From: an uncultured Porphyromonas sp.
Lineage (GTDB): Bacteria > Bacteroidota > Bacteroidia > Bacteroidales > Porphyromonadaceae
NCBI GenBank assembly: GCA_934364985.1
Contig: CAKRMU010000002.1
Coordinates: forward strand, 1-64,000
Length of the DNA stretch: 64,000 nucleotides
Direction of reading: 5' to 3'
Below the pieces are notes generated by a model, which had not been told where the DNA came from, ran no database searches, and saw only the letters and a program-made list of their open reading frames with translations. The position numbers and the translations under genes are program-made. This document shows positions 37,929-47,017 of the stretch, piece by piece (position 1 is the first letter of the stretch; the number at the start of each line of letters is the position of its first letter).

Positions 37929-38349
37929 CCAATAGTTACGCTAATCGATATTCCAGGATAAAGAGAGTGGATGACAGAGCACCGCCCGATGTCTTTTCGC
38001 TCGAAACAAAAGGCTCATTTACCAAAAGATTATCAGGTCAAATCGGGATTATTTCAGACAAATACAACTGCTTGATTTTCTGAATATTGACATAAACGAA
38101 AGTGGATACATAGTATTCGCCCGGGCAAATACCCTGAATTAGCTTCAAGGAATATAGGGAATTCGTCAAGACAAATACCAAGTATCCTCCACAGCTGACA
38201 CCAGGAAGTCAAACAATGCCCTTACGATCTGCTCAAAAGACACGTCTCACACAGCTGAAAGCAAAAAGCTTAGTACCCTGACATAGTATTTTAAGGAGGA
38301 AGGAGAAATAAAAAGCCATAAAGTGAGATGCAGATTACAAAAAAATTAT
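37929..38349. other. divergent intergenic region hflX / riboswitch
   Basis: Non-coding; holds array copy 7 (38099-38190). The remainder shows nothing recognisable. Confidence 0.6.
38099..38190. repeat. 23-nt palindromic array, copy 7 (3 units)
   Basis: The opening AGTGGATACATAG is followed by units at 38114, 38137 and 38160 and a closing TATCCTCC. Units 2 and 3 begin AATT instead of TATT. Confidence 0.88.
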
Positions 38350-38357
38350 TACCTTTG
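38350..38357 (+). promoter_or_regulatory. -7 box TACCTTTG of riboswitch RNA
   Basis: Perfect -7 consensus eight nt before the first base of the aptamer P1 stem, so the RNA should begin right at the aptamer. Confidence 0.7.
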
Positions 38358-38364
38358 CCACAAG

Positions 38365-38531
38365 AAAGGTGCCTTGGTAGCCGTTCGGCTGTTAAGGGGA
38401 AAAGGGAAACAGGTGCAAGTCCTGTACAGACCCGCTACTGTGAGTCTCAGTAACTACCTAATACAAACCACTGTAGGGCAACCCCTATGGGAAGGAATTA
38501 GGCAAGGAGATAAGTCAGGAAACCTGCCTTT
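38365..38531 (+). ncRNA. cobalamin (B12) riboswitch aptamer
   Basis: P1 is formed by AAAGG (38365-38369) and CCTTT (38527-38531). The core has the conserved run GGGAAACAGGTGCAAGTCC, then ACCCGCTACTGTGA, then CCACTG, TGGGAAGG and finally AAGTCAGGAAACCTGCC, all in order and matching the Rfam cobalamin consensus as I know it. A hairpin ATCTCTC/GAGAGGT (38546-38569) follows as a likely expression platform. No cobalamin or transport gene lies downstream. Confidence 0.93.
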
Positions 38532-38760
38532 CGTGTGCATTCAGTATCTCTCTCGAGGGTTGGAGAGGTGCCACAGAGGACTTAGTCAAGTCAATTCCCT
38601 TTCTTTGACCGCAACACAAGAGGGCTAAGTATTGCTGTGTGGTGAATATGATCTTTAGATGATCATAACTCTGTGAAGAATTGTGACATCGTATGCACTG
38701 CAATGAGCAGCTTGTCCCGTGTACTATCTGCCTTTTTAAGTACACGAGCCGGCCACTCAA

Positions 38761-38811
38761 GGAAGTGGGTAACGTCGTCATCCGTTATAACGATGCTCCC
38801 ACTTCCTTTTT
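38761..38811 (+). terminator. terminator of riboswitch RNA
   Basis: GGAAGTGGG (38761-38769) pairs with CCCACTTCC (38798-38806), with an inner CAT-CGT/ACG-ATG stem, followed by TTTTT. It closes a transcript of about 450 nt before rpsP. Confidence 0.85.
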
Positions 38812-38825
38812 ATCTCTCAAAAATA

Positions 38826-38856
38826 TTGGCATTTAAAAAGAAAATAGGTACCTTTG
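38826..38856 (+). promoter_or_regulatory. rpsP promoter
   Basis: TTG at 38826-38828, then 20 nt, then TACCTTTG at 38849-38856. rpsP therefore has its own promoter after the riboswitch terminator. Confidence 0.75.
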
Positions 38857-38942
38857 CGGGTGCGTTTCACCCCGAAAGGTCGTGTACCTGATACGGGAGA
38901 CCGTGGGACGCGGATTTATACACATTATTTTATTTTCATAGA

Positions 38943-39500
38943 ATGGCAACAGTTATTAGATTGCAAAGACACGGTCGCAAAGGTAGCCCTTTTTACAAGA
39001 TCGTAGTCACTGACAGAAGAGCTCCACGCGATGGACGCTTTGTGGAAATATTGGGTACGTATAACCCAAATACCAATCCGGCTACGATTGACCTCAAATT
39101 TGATAGAGCTCTGAATTGGGTAAACAATGGTGCTCAACCCTCAGATACCGCTCGTAGTATCCTTTCTCGCGAAGGCGTTATGATGATGAAACATCTACAA
39201 GGCGGTGTAAAGAAAGGTGCATTCTCTCAAGAAGAAGCTGAGAAGCGCTTCGAAGCTTGGAAGCAAAAGAAAAACAACGAGACAGCACAGGTTAAGAGCA
39301 AACAGGATGCAGCTAAGCGAGATGCCGTTAAGAAAGCATTGGATGCTGAGCGTGAGGTAAACAAGGCTCGCGAAGCAGCTATCGCCGAAAAGCGTGCTGA
39401 GGAAGCTAAGGCTAAAGCCGAGGCAGAAGCACAAGCTAATGCTGAGGAAAGTAGCGAGGGAGCTGAGGCAACTGCTACTGAGGAAACTACTCAAGAGTAA
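38943..39500 (+). CDS. rpsP: 30S ribosomal protein S16 with long charged C-terminal tail
   Basis: Ribosomal S16 in the first ~85 residues ([20 protein letters not shown] and GTYNPNTNP). The following ~100 residues are an Ala/Glu/Lys-rich extension, predicted helical, ending [12 protein letters not shown]16 in E. coli is about 82 aa; long tails like this are known in Bacteroidetes. It has its own promoter, a perfect terminator, and is not followed by rimM/trmD as in E. coli (trmD is at 46 kb). Confidence 0.96.
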   Translation: MATVIRLQRHGRKGSPFYKIVVTDRRAPRDGRFVEILGTYNPNTNPATIDLKFDRALNWVNNGAQPSDTARSILSREGVMMMKHLQGGVKKGAFSQEEAEKRFEAWKQKKNNETAQVKSKQDAAKRDAVKKALDAEREVNKAREAAIAEKRAEEAKAKAEAEAQANAEESSEGAEATATEETTQE

Positions 39501-39525
39501 AATCGAGAGATCTCAATTTGAATAC

Positions 39526-39561
39526 CAAAGGGGGCTGAAGAATCGACTTCAGCCCCCTTTG
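39526..39561. terminator. bidirectional terminator rpsP / korB
   Basis: A perfect 15-bp stem, CAAAGGGGGCTGAAG (39526-39540) with CTTCAGCCCCCTTTG (39547-39561), 6-nt loop, between convergent genes. Confidence 0.88.
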
Positions 39562-39623
39562 ATATATGCTCCGATTGGGCATCGGTGCATAAGCAAATGC
39601 TACTATCTCATACTCTCAAAGCA

Positions 39624-40667
39624 CTATACTTCCCAGCTCGATAGACTATTCAAGAAATCCTGCACGTGTAGATCAGGTTTCTTTGCCTGAGCTTCTCGTA
39701 TCTGGTTCGTCACCTCAACATCATAAGCAGGCCCCGAGACATTACGAATAACGCCCAAAGCGATCGGCATATCCGGCTGAGTGTGCATCATACCGAGCAT
39801 AGAGTGAAGTACAGGATTAGGTGTTGTGGCATCGTGAATAAGAATGTCTCCCTCAGTAACCCCATTCTCACCGATAGTGACACTCTTGAGTTCTAAGCCG
39901 TCAAGTACAATACCCTTATTCCTATCTTTACCATAAATCATTCGCTCACCATGGCGAAGTACAATAGTGCGATCGGCACGTACTTCTCTATCAGTATAAA
40001 TGCGGTGAGTACCATTATTGAAGATCATACAATTGACCAAACCCTCTACCACACTGGCACCCTGGTGATTAGCCGCCGCCACCATACACTCCTGGCTGAG
40101 CGACATATCAACATCAATGGTGCGAGCAAAGAATGTACCCCTTGCACCAAAAACCAATTCGGCAGGTATAAATGGATCCTCAACCGTCCCCATAGGCGAA
40201 GACTTTGATACAAATCCTCTATCGCTCGTAGGTGAATATTGTCCTTTAGTAAGACCGTATATCTTGTTATTGACTATCACCATATTGATATCGACATTAC
40301 GTCGAATCATATGGATGAAATGGTTTCCTCCGATGGCCATACTATCGCCATCACCTGATACCAACCACACACTAAGATTGGGATTGGCTACCTTCACACC
40401 AGTAGCAATAGCGGCGCCACGCCCATGGATAGTGTGCATTCCGTAGGTATTCATATAGTAAGGCAGGCGAGACGAACATCCGATACCACTCACTACCACA
40501 GTGTCGTAAGGAGCGATACCGACTTGTGCCATTGCCTTGTGTAGAGAAGCGAGTATTGCATGATCGCCACACCCAGGACACCAGCGAACGGCATTCTCAC
40601 TCTTATAATCTTTATTTGTAAAGGTCGCGTCTGAACGTTTAGGACCTGTGACTTCTAATATCTTCAT
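39624..40667 (-). CDS. korB: 2-oxoacid:ferredoxin oxidoreductase, beta subunit
   Basis: Thiamine-diphosphate subunit that, with the alpha/gamma chain, oxidatively decarboxylates a 2-oxoacid (probably 2-oxoglutarate) to the acyl-CoA with reduced ferredoxin. Visible: RWCPGCGDHAILASL (Fe-S/TPP region), SGIGCSSRLPYYMN, and the TPP/Mg motif SGDGDSMAIGGNHFIH followed by NNKIYGLTKGQYSPTS. 347 aa. It lies 2 nt after korA in one operon. Confidence 0.92.
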   Translation of the reverse strand: MKILEVTGPKRSDATFTNKDYKSENAVRWCPGCGDHAILASLHKAMAQVGIAPYDTVVVSGIGCSSRLPYYMNTYGMHTIHGRGAAIATGVKVANPNLSVWLVSGDGDSMAIGGNHFIHMIRRNVDINMVIVNNKIYGLTKGQYSPTSDRGFVSKSSPMGTVEDPFIPAELVFGARGTFFARTIDVDMSLSQECMVAAANHQGASVVEGLVNCMIFNNGTHRIYTDREVRADRTIVLRHGERMIYGKDRNKGIVLDGLELKSVTIGENGVTEGDILIHDATTPNPVLHSMLGMMHTQPDMPIALGVIRNVSGPAYDVEVTNQIREAQAKKPDLHVQDFLNSLSSWEV

Positions 40668-40669
40668 AA

Positions 40670-42550
40670 TTACATCCCTCCATTTTTAATATTTTCACCA
40701 TCAAGAATACGTAATAAGTAGTCGGAGATCTCAGTTACCTTGAGTGGTTGCCCCTCTACTCTATTAAAGCGATATAGGTCTAAGCCCTCGACTTTACCGG
40801 CAAGATACGATGCGAACTGCCCCATATTTTGCTCTACGACAACGACTTTTTTGTAACGTCTAAGGACATCCTCGGTATTCTTTGGGAGTGGATTGATGTA
40901 TCTAAAGTGTGCCATTGCGATCTTGCGACCTGCACTCATGATGCTCTCAACAGCTGAAAGGATGTGTCCGTAGGTACTACCCCAGCCCACTACAAGTACC
41001 TCAGCATCTTCGTCACCCACCGTCTCTAAAAGAGGAAGTGCGTCTGCAATCTTCTCTATCTTCCCTTTACGATAAGCGACCATACGTGCGTGATTTCGTG
41101 GCTCTGTACTTATGATACCAGTGTCACTATCCTTTTCCAATCCGCCCACTCTATGTGTGTAGCCTTCCTTGCCTGGAATCGCCCAATAGCGGACAAGTGT
41201 TTCGGGGTCACGCTTGTATGGCGTCCAAGTAGCTGCATCGTGATAATGCTTCTCTACGAAACGGGGCTCAATGGATGGATAGGTGCTCAAGTCTGGAATC
41301 TTCCAAGCCGAAGCTCCGTTACCGAGGTAAGCATCAGACAGCATTATGACAGGGGTCATATGCTCAAGTGCTATCTTACAAGCTTCGTAAGCGGTACGGA
41401 AGCAATCCCCGGGGGTAGTAGCGGCGATGACGACAATAGGGCTCTCACCATTTCTACCATAGAGAGCCTGCAAGAGGTCGGTTTGCTCACTCTTTGTAGG
41501 CAACCCCGTTGAGGGTCCTCCCCGCATTACGTCGATGGCGACAAGAGGTAATTCTGCTATCACGGCATAGCCTAAAGCCTCGCTCTTTAGGGCAATACCA
41601 GGCCCTGAAGTAGTAGTTATGGCTAAAGCGCCTGCGTATGCGGCACCAATAGCAGTGGCAATACCGGCTATCTCGTCTTCAGCCTGCACCGTCTTGACTC
41701 CCAATGCTTTAAACTTGGCTAATTCGTGAAGGATGTCAGTGGCAGGGGTGATAGGATAGCTACCTAAATAGAGCTGTAAATTGGCTTTTTCGGCAGCTGC
41801 CACGAGCCCAAGTGCGGTTGCTTTATTACCGCTTATCTCGGTATAGAGTCCAGGCTCCTGATCTCTTCCCTCGATGCGATAGGTAGTAGCACTGGCGTGC
41901 GTATTGTGCCCATAGTTGTAGCCATCGGTAAGCACCTTGATATTGGCATCGAGTATCGTAGGCTTTTTACCGAACTTATTTTTAAGTAGCTCGTACGCTG
42001 GGTTAATGTCCTTATTATAAAGCCAAAGGATAAAACCGAGGGCAAACATATTCTTGCTCCTATCCATTGCCTTAGTATCCATCCCGGAATCTTTGAGACT
42101 CTCTTTGGTCATCTCGGTAATGGCAACGCTGATCACCTCGTTATTAGTCAGCCCAAGCTCGACAAAAGGGTTGTCGGTCTTGTACTCCCCCTTTTTCAAT
42201 CCGGCCTCATCAAATGCAGAGCTATCGATGATGATAATGGCATTGCTCTTAATCGCCTTTACATTGACCTTAAGGGCAGAAGGATTCATAGCCACCAGCA
42301 CATCGGCATAATCGCCAGGCGTATACACACCACTGGTCCCGATTCGCACCTGAAAACTTGAGACCCCACCGAGGCTGCCTTGAGGAGCTCGGATCTCGGC
42401 AGGATAATTTGGGAATGTAGAGATTTGGTTACCAAGAATGGCAGAAACGTCGGAGAAAAGTGAGCCCGTCAGCTGCATCCCATCTCCCGAATCGCCCGCA
42501 AAACGTATGATCACATCATTGAGGATCGTCGTCGTGGAATTCTCTTTCAT
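40670..42550 (-). CDS. korA: 2-oxoacid:ferredoxin oxidoreductase, fused gamma/alpha subunit
   Basis: 626 aa combining a gamma domain (about 1-190, IIRFAGDSGDGMQLTGSLFS and NYPAEIRAPQG) with the alpha pyrimidine-binding domain (about 230-600, LGSYPITPATDILHELAK and ITTTSGPGIALKSEALGYA). This gamma-alpha fusion is the normal type for KorA in Bacteroidetes. Cotranscribed with korB. Promoter: TTTG-N21-TACCTTTG (42671 to 42639). Confidence 0.92.
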   Translation of the reverse strand: MKENSTTTILNDVIIRFAGDSGDGMQLTGSLFSDVSAILGNQISTFPNYPAEIRAPQGSLGGVSSFQVRIGTSGVYTPGDYADVLVAMNPSALKVNVKAIKSNAIIIIDSSAFDEAGLKKGEYKTDNPFVELGLTNNEVISVAITEMTKESLKDSGMDTKAMDRSKNMFALGFILWLYNKDINPAYELLKNKFGKKPTILDANIKVLTDGYNYGHNTHASATTYRIEGRDQEPGLYTEISGNKATALGLVAAAEKANLQLYLGSYPITPATDILHELAKFKALGVKTVQAEDEIAGIATAIGAAYAGALAITTTSGPGIALKSEALGYAVIAELPLVAIDVMRGGPSTGLPTKSEQTDLLQALYGRNGESPIVVIAATTPGDCFRTAYEACKIALEHMTPVIMLSDAYLGNGASAWKIPDLSTYPSIEPRFVEKHYHDAATWTPYKRDPETLVRYWAIPGKEGYTHRVGGLEKDSDTGIISTEPRNHARMVAYRKGKIEKIADALPLLETVGDEDAEVLVVGWGSTYGHILSAVESIMSAGRKIAMAHFRYINPLPKNTEDVLRRYKKVVVVEQNMGQFASYLAGKVEGLDLYRFNRVEGQPLKVTEISDYLLRILDGENIKNGGM

Positions 42551-42638
42551 GGGTAATGATAATAATGATAAATATAATTATGAGCAATGTACCTATACGA
42601 AACCGCATAAGCCACTACTACAGTATTCAATATTTGCT

Positions 42639-42671
42639 CAAAGGTACCCATTATGTGGATAGAGCTACAAA
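42639..42671 (-). promoter_or_regulatory. korAB promoter, full consensus
   Basis: Minus-strand TTTG at 42671 to 42668, 21-nt spacer, TACCTTTG at 42646 to 42639. The leader to the ATG is about 85 nt. Confidence 0.85.
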
Positions 42672-42718
42672 AAATTGAATTGCTATAAAACAATCTTTTT
42701 ACCCGTTGGCATATCCCT

Positions 42719-42835
42719 TCATTCGAATATCGGGTATTTGCCAAAACAAATACCTGGTATTCGTTGAAACGAATACCCTATATTCGTCCCGGCTAATTCA
42801 GGGTATTTGTTTCGGCTGATTATGGGTATCCATTC
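42719..42835. repeat. 23-nt palindromic array, copy 8 (4 units)
   Basis: The clearest and longest copy. The opening half-unit ATATCGGG is followed by units at 42735, 42758, 42781 and 42804 and a closing TATCCATTC. Unit 2 is TATTCG-TTGAAA-CGAATA. The period is exactly 23 nt throughout. Confidence 0.93.
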
Positions 42836-43002
42836 ACACTTAGGCGTCAAGTAGAGAAACAGTGAAAGAGGAAGCACACAACAAGGCATTTACTTCCAAA
42901 TAGATAAATCTATAACGATCCATTCAGAAGAGCGTTATTCAAGTGCTTACTAAGGGCACCGAACAATCGGTGAATTTCGGGGTGTATATCTTGCATTATT
43001 AC

Positions 43003-43010
43003 TACCTTTG
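43003..43010 (+). promoter_or_regulatory. -7 box TACCTTTG of GT90 gene
   Basis: Perfect match 85 nt before the ATG. No clear -33 box. Confidence 0.5.
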
Positions 43011-43095
43011 TATGAATGGGTAGCATCAAGGGATCAGGGGAAGAAGTATCATCTCTCTCCCCACCTACCCTATTGGACAAAGAAGATATCCGAAA

Positions 43096-44097
43096 ATGGC
43101 GACAAATAGTTTGAAATACCGTCTGAGCAGTGGCAAAAATAGCAAACTCCGTTATTACATAAGGGGTTACAGCCAGTATATCACACCAAAAGCCCTGCTC
43201 CTAAAAACCCTTCCTCGGCTTTTACACGAGGCAAGCCAACGTGCAGACTATTCATATATGAGAGAGCGGGTAGATTACTACTGCAAGTTAAATGGATTCA
43301 CACCCCTTCCTCCTACGCTTCCAACACTCGCAGAGCACCACCCGACCCACCCCAAAGTCTACTTTTTCGACACCCACGAGTACACTCGTTTTTTCCCACA
43401 GCAGTACCAATGGGGATTTTGTCCCGGTGACGTGACCTTCGTTCCTGAGGTGCCATCCATCGTGAAAAGCCGTCCTCTAACGCAAGACAATCAAAATAGC
43501 GTGGTGATGAAACTCGATAAGATCCGCCACTTTATCTTTCTCCACGATAGCCTTGATTACCAAAAGAAAGAAGACCGGTTGATATTTATGGGCAAGGTAC
43601 CCGGCAAGCCCATCCGCGAAGATTTTATGAATCGCTTTCGCCTTCACCCCATGATTGAGGCTGGCGATGTATCGGGTGACCCCTCCATACCCTCCGAATG
43701 GAGTAAGCCAAAAATGACGCTTTCTGAGCACTTTAAGTACAAGTTTATTCTGGCTTTAGAGGGAATTGACGTGGCAAGCAATCTGAAGTGGGTGATGAAC
43801 TCTAACTCCATTGCGGTGATGCCTGAGCCGACATGTGAGAGCTGGTTTATGGAAGGTCGGCTCATCCCTAACTATCACTACATACGCATAGAGGAGGATT
43901 TTAGCGACCTCGAAGATCGGCTCAATTACTACCTTAGCCACCCCATGGAAGCTGAACAGATTATACAACACGCACACGAGTATACCCAACAATTCAAAGA
44001 CAAAAGACGGGAAAAGTTAATTTCGCTAATGGTACTGGACAAGTACTTCAGCCACACCGGACAAAGCCTCCATACAACACTATTTCCCTGCAAATAG
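43096..44097 (+). CDS. CAP10/GT90-type glycosyltransferase (LPS modification)
   Basis: Predicted sugar transferase of the CAP10 / LpsA family, probably adding a residue to lipopolysaccharide or another surface glycan; donor and acceptor unknown. The signature is in the second half: MGKVPGKPIREDFMNRF, SEWSKPKMTLSEHFKYKF, ALEGIDVASNLKWVMNSNS, and EPTCESWFMEGRLIPNYHYIRI. There are no membrane segments. 333 aa. Monocistronic, in a gap with array copy 8. Confidence 0.85.
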   Translation: MATNSLKYRLSSGKNSKLRYYIRGYSQYITPKALLLKTLPRLLHEASQRADYSYMRERVDYYCKLNGFTPLPPTLPTLAEHHPTHPKVYFFDTHEYTRFFPQQYQWGFCPGDVTFVPEVPSIVKSRPLTQDNQNSVVMKLDKIRHFIFLHDSLDYQKKEDRLIFMGKVPGKPIREDFMNRFRLHPMIEAGDVSGDPSIPSEWSKPKMTLSEHFKYKFILALEGIDVASNLKWVMNSNSIAVMPEPTCESWFMEGRLIPNYHYIRIEEDFSDLEDRLNYYLSHPMEAEQIIQHAHEYTQQFKDKRREKLISLMVLDKYFSHTGQSLHTTLFPCK

Positions 44098-44100
44098 CAA

Positions 44101-44157
44101 TAAAAAAACGTTTGCAGAACGCACATAGGCTTAGCCCCTACGGCATCCTGCAAACGT
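44101..44157 (-). terminator. guaA terminator
   Basis: A perfect 10-bp stem, ACGTTTGCAG (44108-44117) with CTGCAAACGT (44148-44157). Reading leftward it is followed by seven T. It may also stop the GT90 gene from the other side. Confidence 0.88.
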
Positions 44158-44246
44158 CAAAATGTCGATACCTCAATCGTAAAGGTATCTATAAACTGAT
44201 TATGATGACTATATTACACCCAAATGAGGGCGGATAATAGTACACC

Positions 44247-45761
44247 TTACTCCCACTCAATCGTGGCAGGTGGCTTGGACGAACAGTCGTAGACTACCCG
44301 ATTAATACCCTTGACATTATTGATAATGTCGTTAGAGACTTTCGCCAAAAAGTCGTGAGGTAGTTTCGCCCAATCCGCCGTCATAGCATCGATAGATGTG
44401 ACCGCCCTCAAAGCACACACATACTCGTAAGTCCGCTCATCACCCATGACTCCTACCGAACGTATCGGCAACAAAATAGCACCCGCTTGCCAGACATTAT
44501 CGTAAAGCCCCCACTCCTTTAACAGCGACGTGAAGATGTGATCAGCCTGCTGAAGGATGGCGACTTTCTCAGCCGTTATCTCACCAAGTATCCTTATGCC
44601 AAGACCTGGACCAGGAAAAGGATGACGATATATCATCTCTCGCTTCATACCAAGCTCCAAACCAACCTTGCGGACTTCGTCCTTAAACAAAAGACGAAGT
44701 GGCTCAACCAACTGAAGCTTCATACGCTCTGGAAGACCACCCACATTGTGATGGCTCTTGATGACTTGCCCGGTTATTGAGATCGACTCAATAACATCAG
44801 GATAAATAGTACCCTGACCCAGCCATTTGACATCAGGCAATTTGCGAGCTTCAGCCTCAAATACATCAATAAAGCCTTTGCCTATTATCTTGCGCTTCTT
44901 CTCAGGATCCTCCACACCTTTGAGGGCACTTAGGAAGTACTCCTTGGCATCTACACCCTTGACATTCAGACCTAAATGCTGGTAGTCTTGTAGCACTTGC
45001 TCAAACTCTCCTTGCCGTAGCAATCCATGGTCTACAAAAATACAGATAAGCTTATCTCCGATAGCCTTGTTGAGCAATACCGCTGCCACGCTTGAATCAA
45101 CCCCACCACTAAGGGCAAGTAATACCCTATCCGATCCAAGCTTTTCTCGCAACTCACTGACGGTAGTTTCTACAAAAGAAGCAGGCGACCACGTCCTTTT
45201 CACCTGACAAATGCCGAGAAAGTTATCTAAGAGACGAGTCCCTTCCTCCGAATGAGCTACCTCCGGGTGAAACTGCACACCCCATATCCGCTTCTCCGGA
45301 ATGCAATATGCGGCATTCTTAATTGTCTCAGTAGACGCCAAGCATACGGCACCCACTGGTAGCTGAGTTATGGTATCGCTGTGAGACATCCACACAATAC
45401 TCTCCCGTGAAAGCCCATCAAAAAGCGGATTACTTCCCGAATAATTGAGGTGGGCTCTTCCGTATTCTCGTGTAGCAGATTTCTCCACTTTTCCCCCCAT
45501 TTGACTAGCTATAAACTGAGCACCATAGCATATTCCTAGGAGGGGAACTTGGGGCAATGCCTGCAAGTCTATCCTAAAAGCCTCTGGCTGAGATACGGAG
45601 TAAGGGCTACCTGATAGGATAATCCCCTTAAGGGCATCCTCGGCTTTCGGCATTTGGTGATAGGGGTGTACCTCGCAATAGACTCCGAGATCACGGATGC
45701 GCCGAGCTATCAACTGAGTGGTTTGTGAACCGAAATCTAATATGATTATTTTGTCGAGCAT
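44247..45761 (-). CDS. guaA: GMP synthase (glutamine-hydrolysing)
   Basis: Converts XMP to GMP. N-terminal class I glutaminase (about 1-190) with catalytic Cys in [10 protein letters not shown] and His-Glu in [14 protein letters not shown]. The ATP pyrophosphatase domain follows with PP-loop [15 protein letters not shown], then the dimerisation domain ending [18 protein letters not shown], the standard GuaA C-terminus. 504 aa. It lies 25 nt downstream of trmD. Confidence 0.97.
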   Translation of the reverse strand: MLDKIIILDFGSQTTQLIARRIRDLGVYCEVHPYHQMPKAEDALKGIILSGSPYSVSQPEAFRIDLQALPQVPLLGICYGAQFIASQMGGKVEKSATREYGRAHLNYSGSNPLFDGLSRESIVWMSHSDTITQLPVGAVCLASTETIKNAAYCIPEKRIWGVQFHPEVAHSEEGTRLLDNFLGICQVKRTWSPASFVETTVSELREKLGSDRVLLALSGGVDSSVAAVLLNKAIGDKLICIFVDHGLLRQGEFEQVLQDYQHLGLNVKGVDAKEYFLSALKGVEDPEKKRKIIGKGFIDVFEAEARKLPDVKWLGQGTIYPDVIESISITGQVIKSHHNVGGLPERMKLQLVEPLRLLFKDEVRKVGLELGMKREMIYRHPFPGPGLGIRILGEITAEKVAILQQADHIFTSLLKEWGLYDNVWQAGAILLPIRSVGVMGDERTYEYVCALRAVTSIDAMTADWAKLPHDFLAKVSNDIINNVKGINRVVYDCSSKPPATIEWE

Positions 45762-45786
45762 AGTCTAAATGTATATTATATCAAGT

Positions 45787-46476
45787 TTATTCTTGCTGTC
45801 TATTCTCCAATAAGTAAGGTCGTAATTGCCTCGTGCGTTCAGTGGCTTTAGCGAGCTCCCATTCGGCTATCTTTGCCGGGTTACCTGATAGTAAGACTTC
45901 GGGTACTGCCCACCCTTTGTAAATCGCAGGTCGGGTATAGATGGGCGGAGCTAGCAAATCGTCCTGAAAGGAATCACTAAGAGCACTCTGCTCATCGCCA
46001 AGGACTCCAGGGATAAGCCGTACCACTGCATCAGTGATAATGGCAGCCGGCAGCTCTCCGCCGGTCAATACGTAGTCGCCTATTGATATTTCCCGCGTGA
46101 TTAAATGCTCCCTAATCCGGTGGTCGATACCTTTATAATGCCCGCAAAGGATGATAATATTTTTGGCTAAAGAAAGTGAATTAGCGAGAGGCTGAGTGAG
46201 CAATTCGCCATCGGGTGCAGTGTAAATCACTTCGTCATAGTCACGCTCTTTTTTGAGTGCTGTTATGGCGTTATCTACAGGTTCAACTTGCATTACCATC
46301 CCAGCGGATCCACCAAAAGGGTAATCATCTACCCGTCTCCACTTATCGCTAGTATAGTCCCTAAGGTTGTGTAGATATATCTCTACAAAACCCTTATCTT
46401 GTGCACGCTTCAGTATGGAAGTGGACACAAATGCCTCGAGCATTTCAGGCAAAACCGTCAGAATATCTACCCTCAT
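45787..46476 (-). CDS. trmD: tRNA (guanine-N1)-methyltransferase TrmD
   Basis: Methylates G37 of several tRNAs. SPOUT knot features: [16 protein letters not shown] and the SAM loop [21 protein letters not shown], with [13 protein letters not shown] near residue 55. 229 aa. A -7 box TATATTTG lies only 7 nt before the ATG, so the message is probably leaderless even though ispF ends 44 nt upstream. Confidence 0.96.
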   Translation of the reverse strand: MRVDILTVLPEMLEAFVSTSILKRAQDKGFVEIYLHNLRDYTSDKWRRVDDYPFGGSAGMVMQVEPVDNAITALKKERDYDEVIYTAPDGELLTQPLANSLSLAKNIIILCGHYKGIDHRIREHLITREISIGDYVLTGGELPAAIITDAVVRLIPGVLGDEQSALSDSFQDDLLAPPIYTRPAIYKGWAVPEVLLSGNPAKIAEWELAKATERTRQLRPYLLENRQQE

Positions 46477-46483
46477 CAGTATG

Positions 46484-46491
46484 CAAATATA
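46484..46491 (-). promoter_or_regulatory. -7 box TATATTTG next to trmD start
   Basis: Minus-strand match separated from the trmD ATG by CATACTG (7 nt), the same gap as at uvrB and ruvC. Confidence 0.6.
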
Positions 46492-46520
46492 CCAAATTCA
46501 AATGCCGCTTTGCAACTCTT

Positions 46521-47015
46521 TCATTTTTCTGTGTGGTAAACGAGTGCTACAGCGATCGCCATTATGCCCTCTTGTCGACCTGTAAAACCCATTCGCTCAT
46601 TGGTGGTAGCTTTGATGGAGACTTGATGGCTCTTGATGGCAAGTATCTCCGAAATCGCTCGTTGCATTTCTGTGACATACGGATTAATCTTCGGTTGCTC
46701 TGCCACAATCGTAGCATCTATATTTCCCACGGCATAGCCCTTATCCTGCACTATTTTTAGTACCTCCTTAAGCAACACCTTAGAGTCGGCTCCTTTGTAC
46801 TTAGGATCGCTATCAGGAAAATGGAATCCAATATCCCGCAGAGCCAAAGAGCCCAAAAGGGCATCACTAATAGCGTGCAATAATACATCAGCATCCGAAT
46901 GCCCCTCTAAGCCCATGGTGTAAGGGATCTCAATGCCTCCTAAATATAAAGGTCGCCCCTCTACGAAACGATGGACATCGTAACCTTGACCTATCCTAAA
47001 GGGAATGTACTCCAT
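46521..47015 (-). CDS. ispF: 2-C-methyl-D-erythritol 2,4-cyclodiphosphate synthase IspF
   Basis: MEP isoprenoid pathway enzyme, upstream of IspH of the cmk-ispH fusion. Metal ligands in GQGYDVHRF and LEGHSDADVLLHAISDALLG; substrate loop DIGFHFPDSDPKYKGADS; C-terminal TTNERMGFTGRQEGI. 164 aa is typical. The start lies 2 nt after the porV stop, so they are cotranscribed. Confidence 0.97.
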   Translation of the reverse strand: MEYIPFRIGQGYDVHRFVEGRPLYLGGIEIPYTMGLEGHSDADVLLHAISDALLGSLALRDIGFHFPDSDPKYKGADSKVLLKEVLKIVQDKGYAVGNIDATIVAEQPKINPYVTEMQRAISEILAIKSHQVSIKATTNERMGFTGRQEGIMAIAVALVYHTEK

Positions 47016-47017
47016 AC

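Larger units (their letters stand above)
38532..38942 (+). ncRNA. non-coding tail of the riboswitch transcript, and rpsP leader
   Basis: About 230 nt between the riboswitch and its terminator has no convincing gene. It can fold into further hairpins (for example CGTGTACT/AGTACACG at 38718-38746). The only in-frame small ORF is a 47-codon one from ATG 38693 to TAA 38834-38836, which runs through the terminator. 38849-38942 is the rpsP promoter and GC-rich leader, with hairpin GGGTG/CACCC at about 38858-38872. Confidence 0.5.
42672..43095. other. divergent intergenic region korAB / GT90 gene
   Basis: Contains array copy 8 (42719-42835) and the -7 box TACCTTTG (43003-43010) of the GT90 gene. 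Nothing else is recognised. Confidence 0.6.

Noticed and set aside
38693..38836. A 47-codon ORF after the riboswitch
   Set aside because: It runs through the terminator hairpin and resembles no protein I know; I prefer a non-coding tail.
38858..38942. rpsP leader considered as a known S16 autoregulatory RNA
   Set aside because: There is one good hairpin, but the rest does not fold convincingly by eye.
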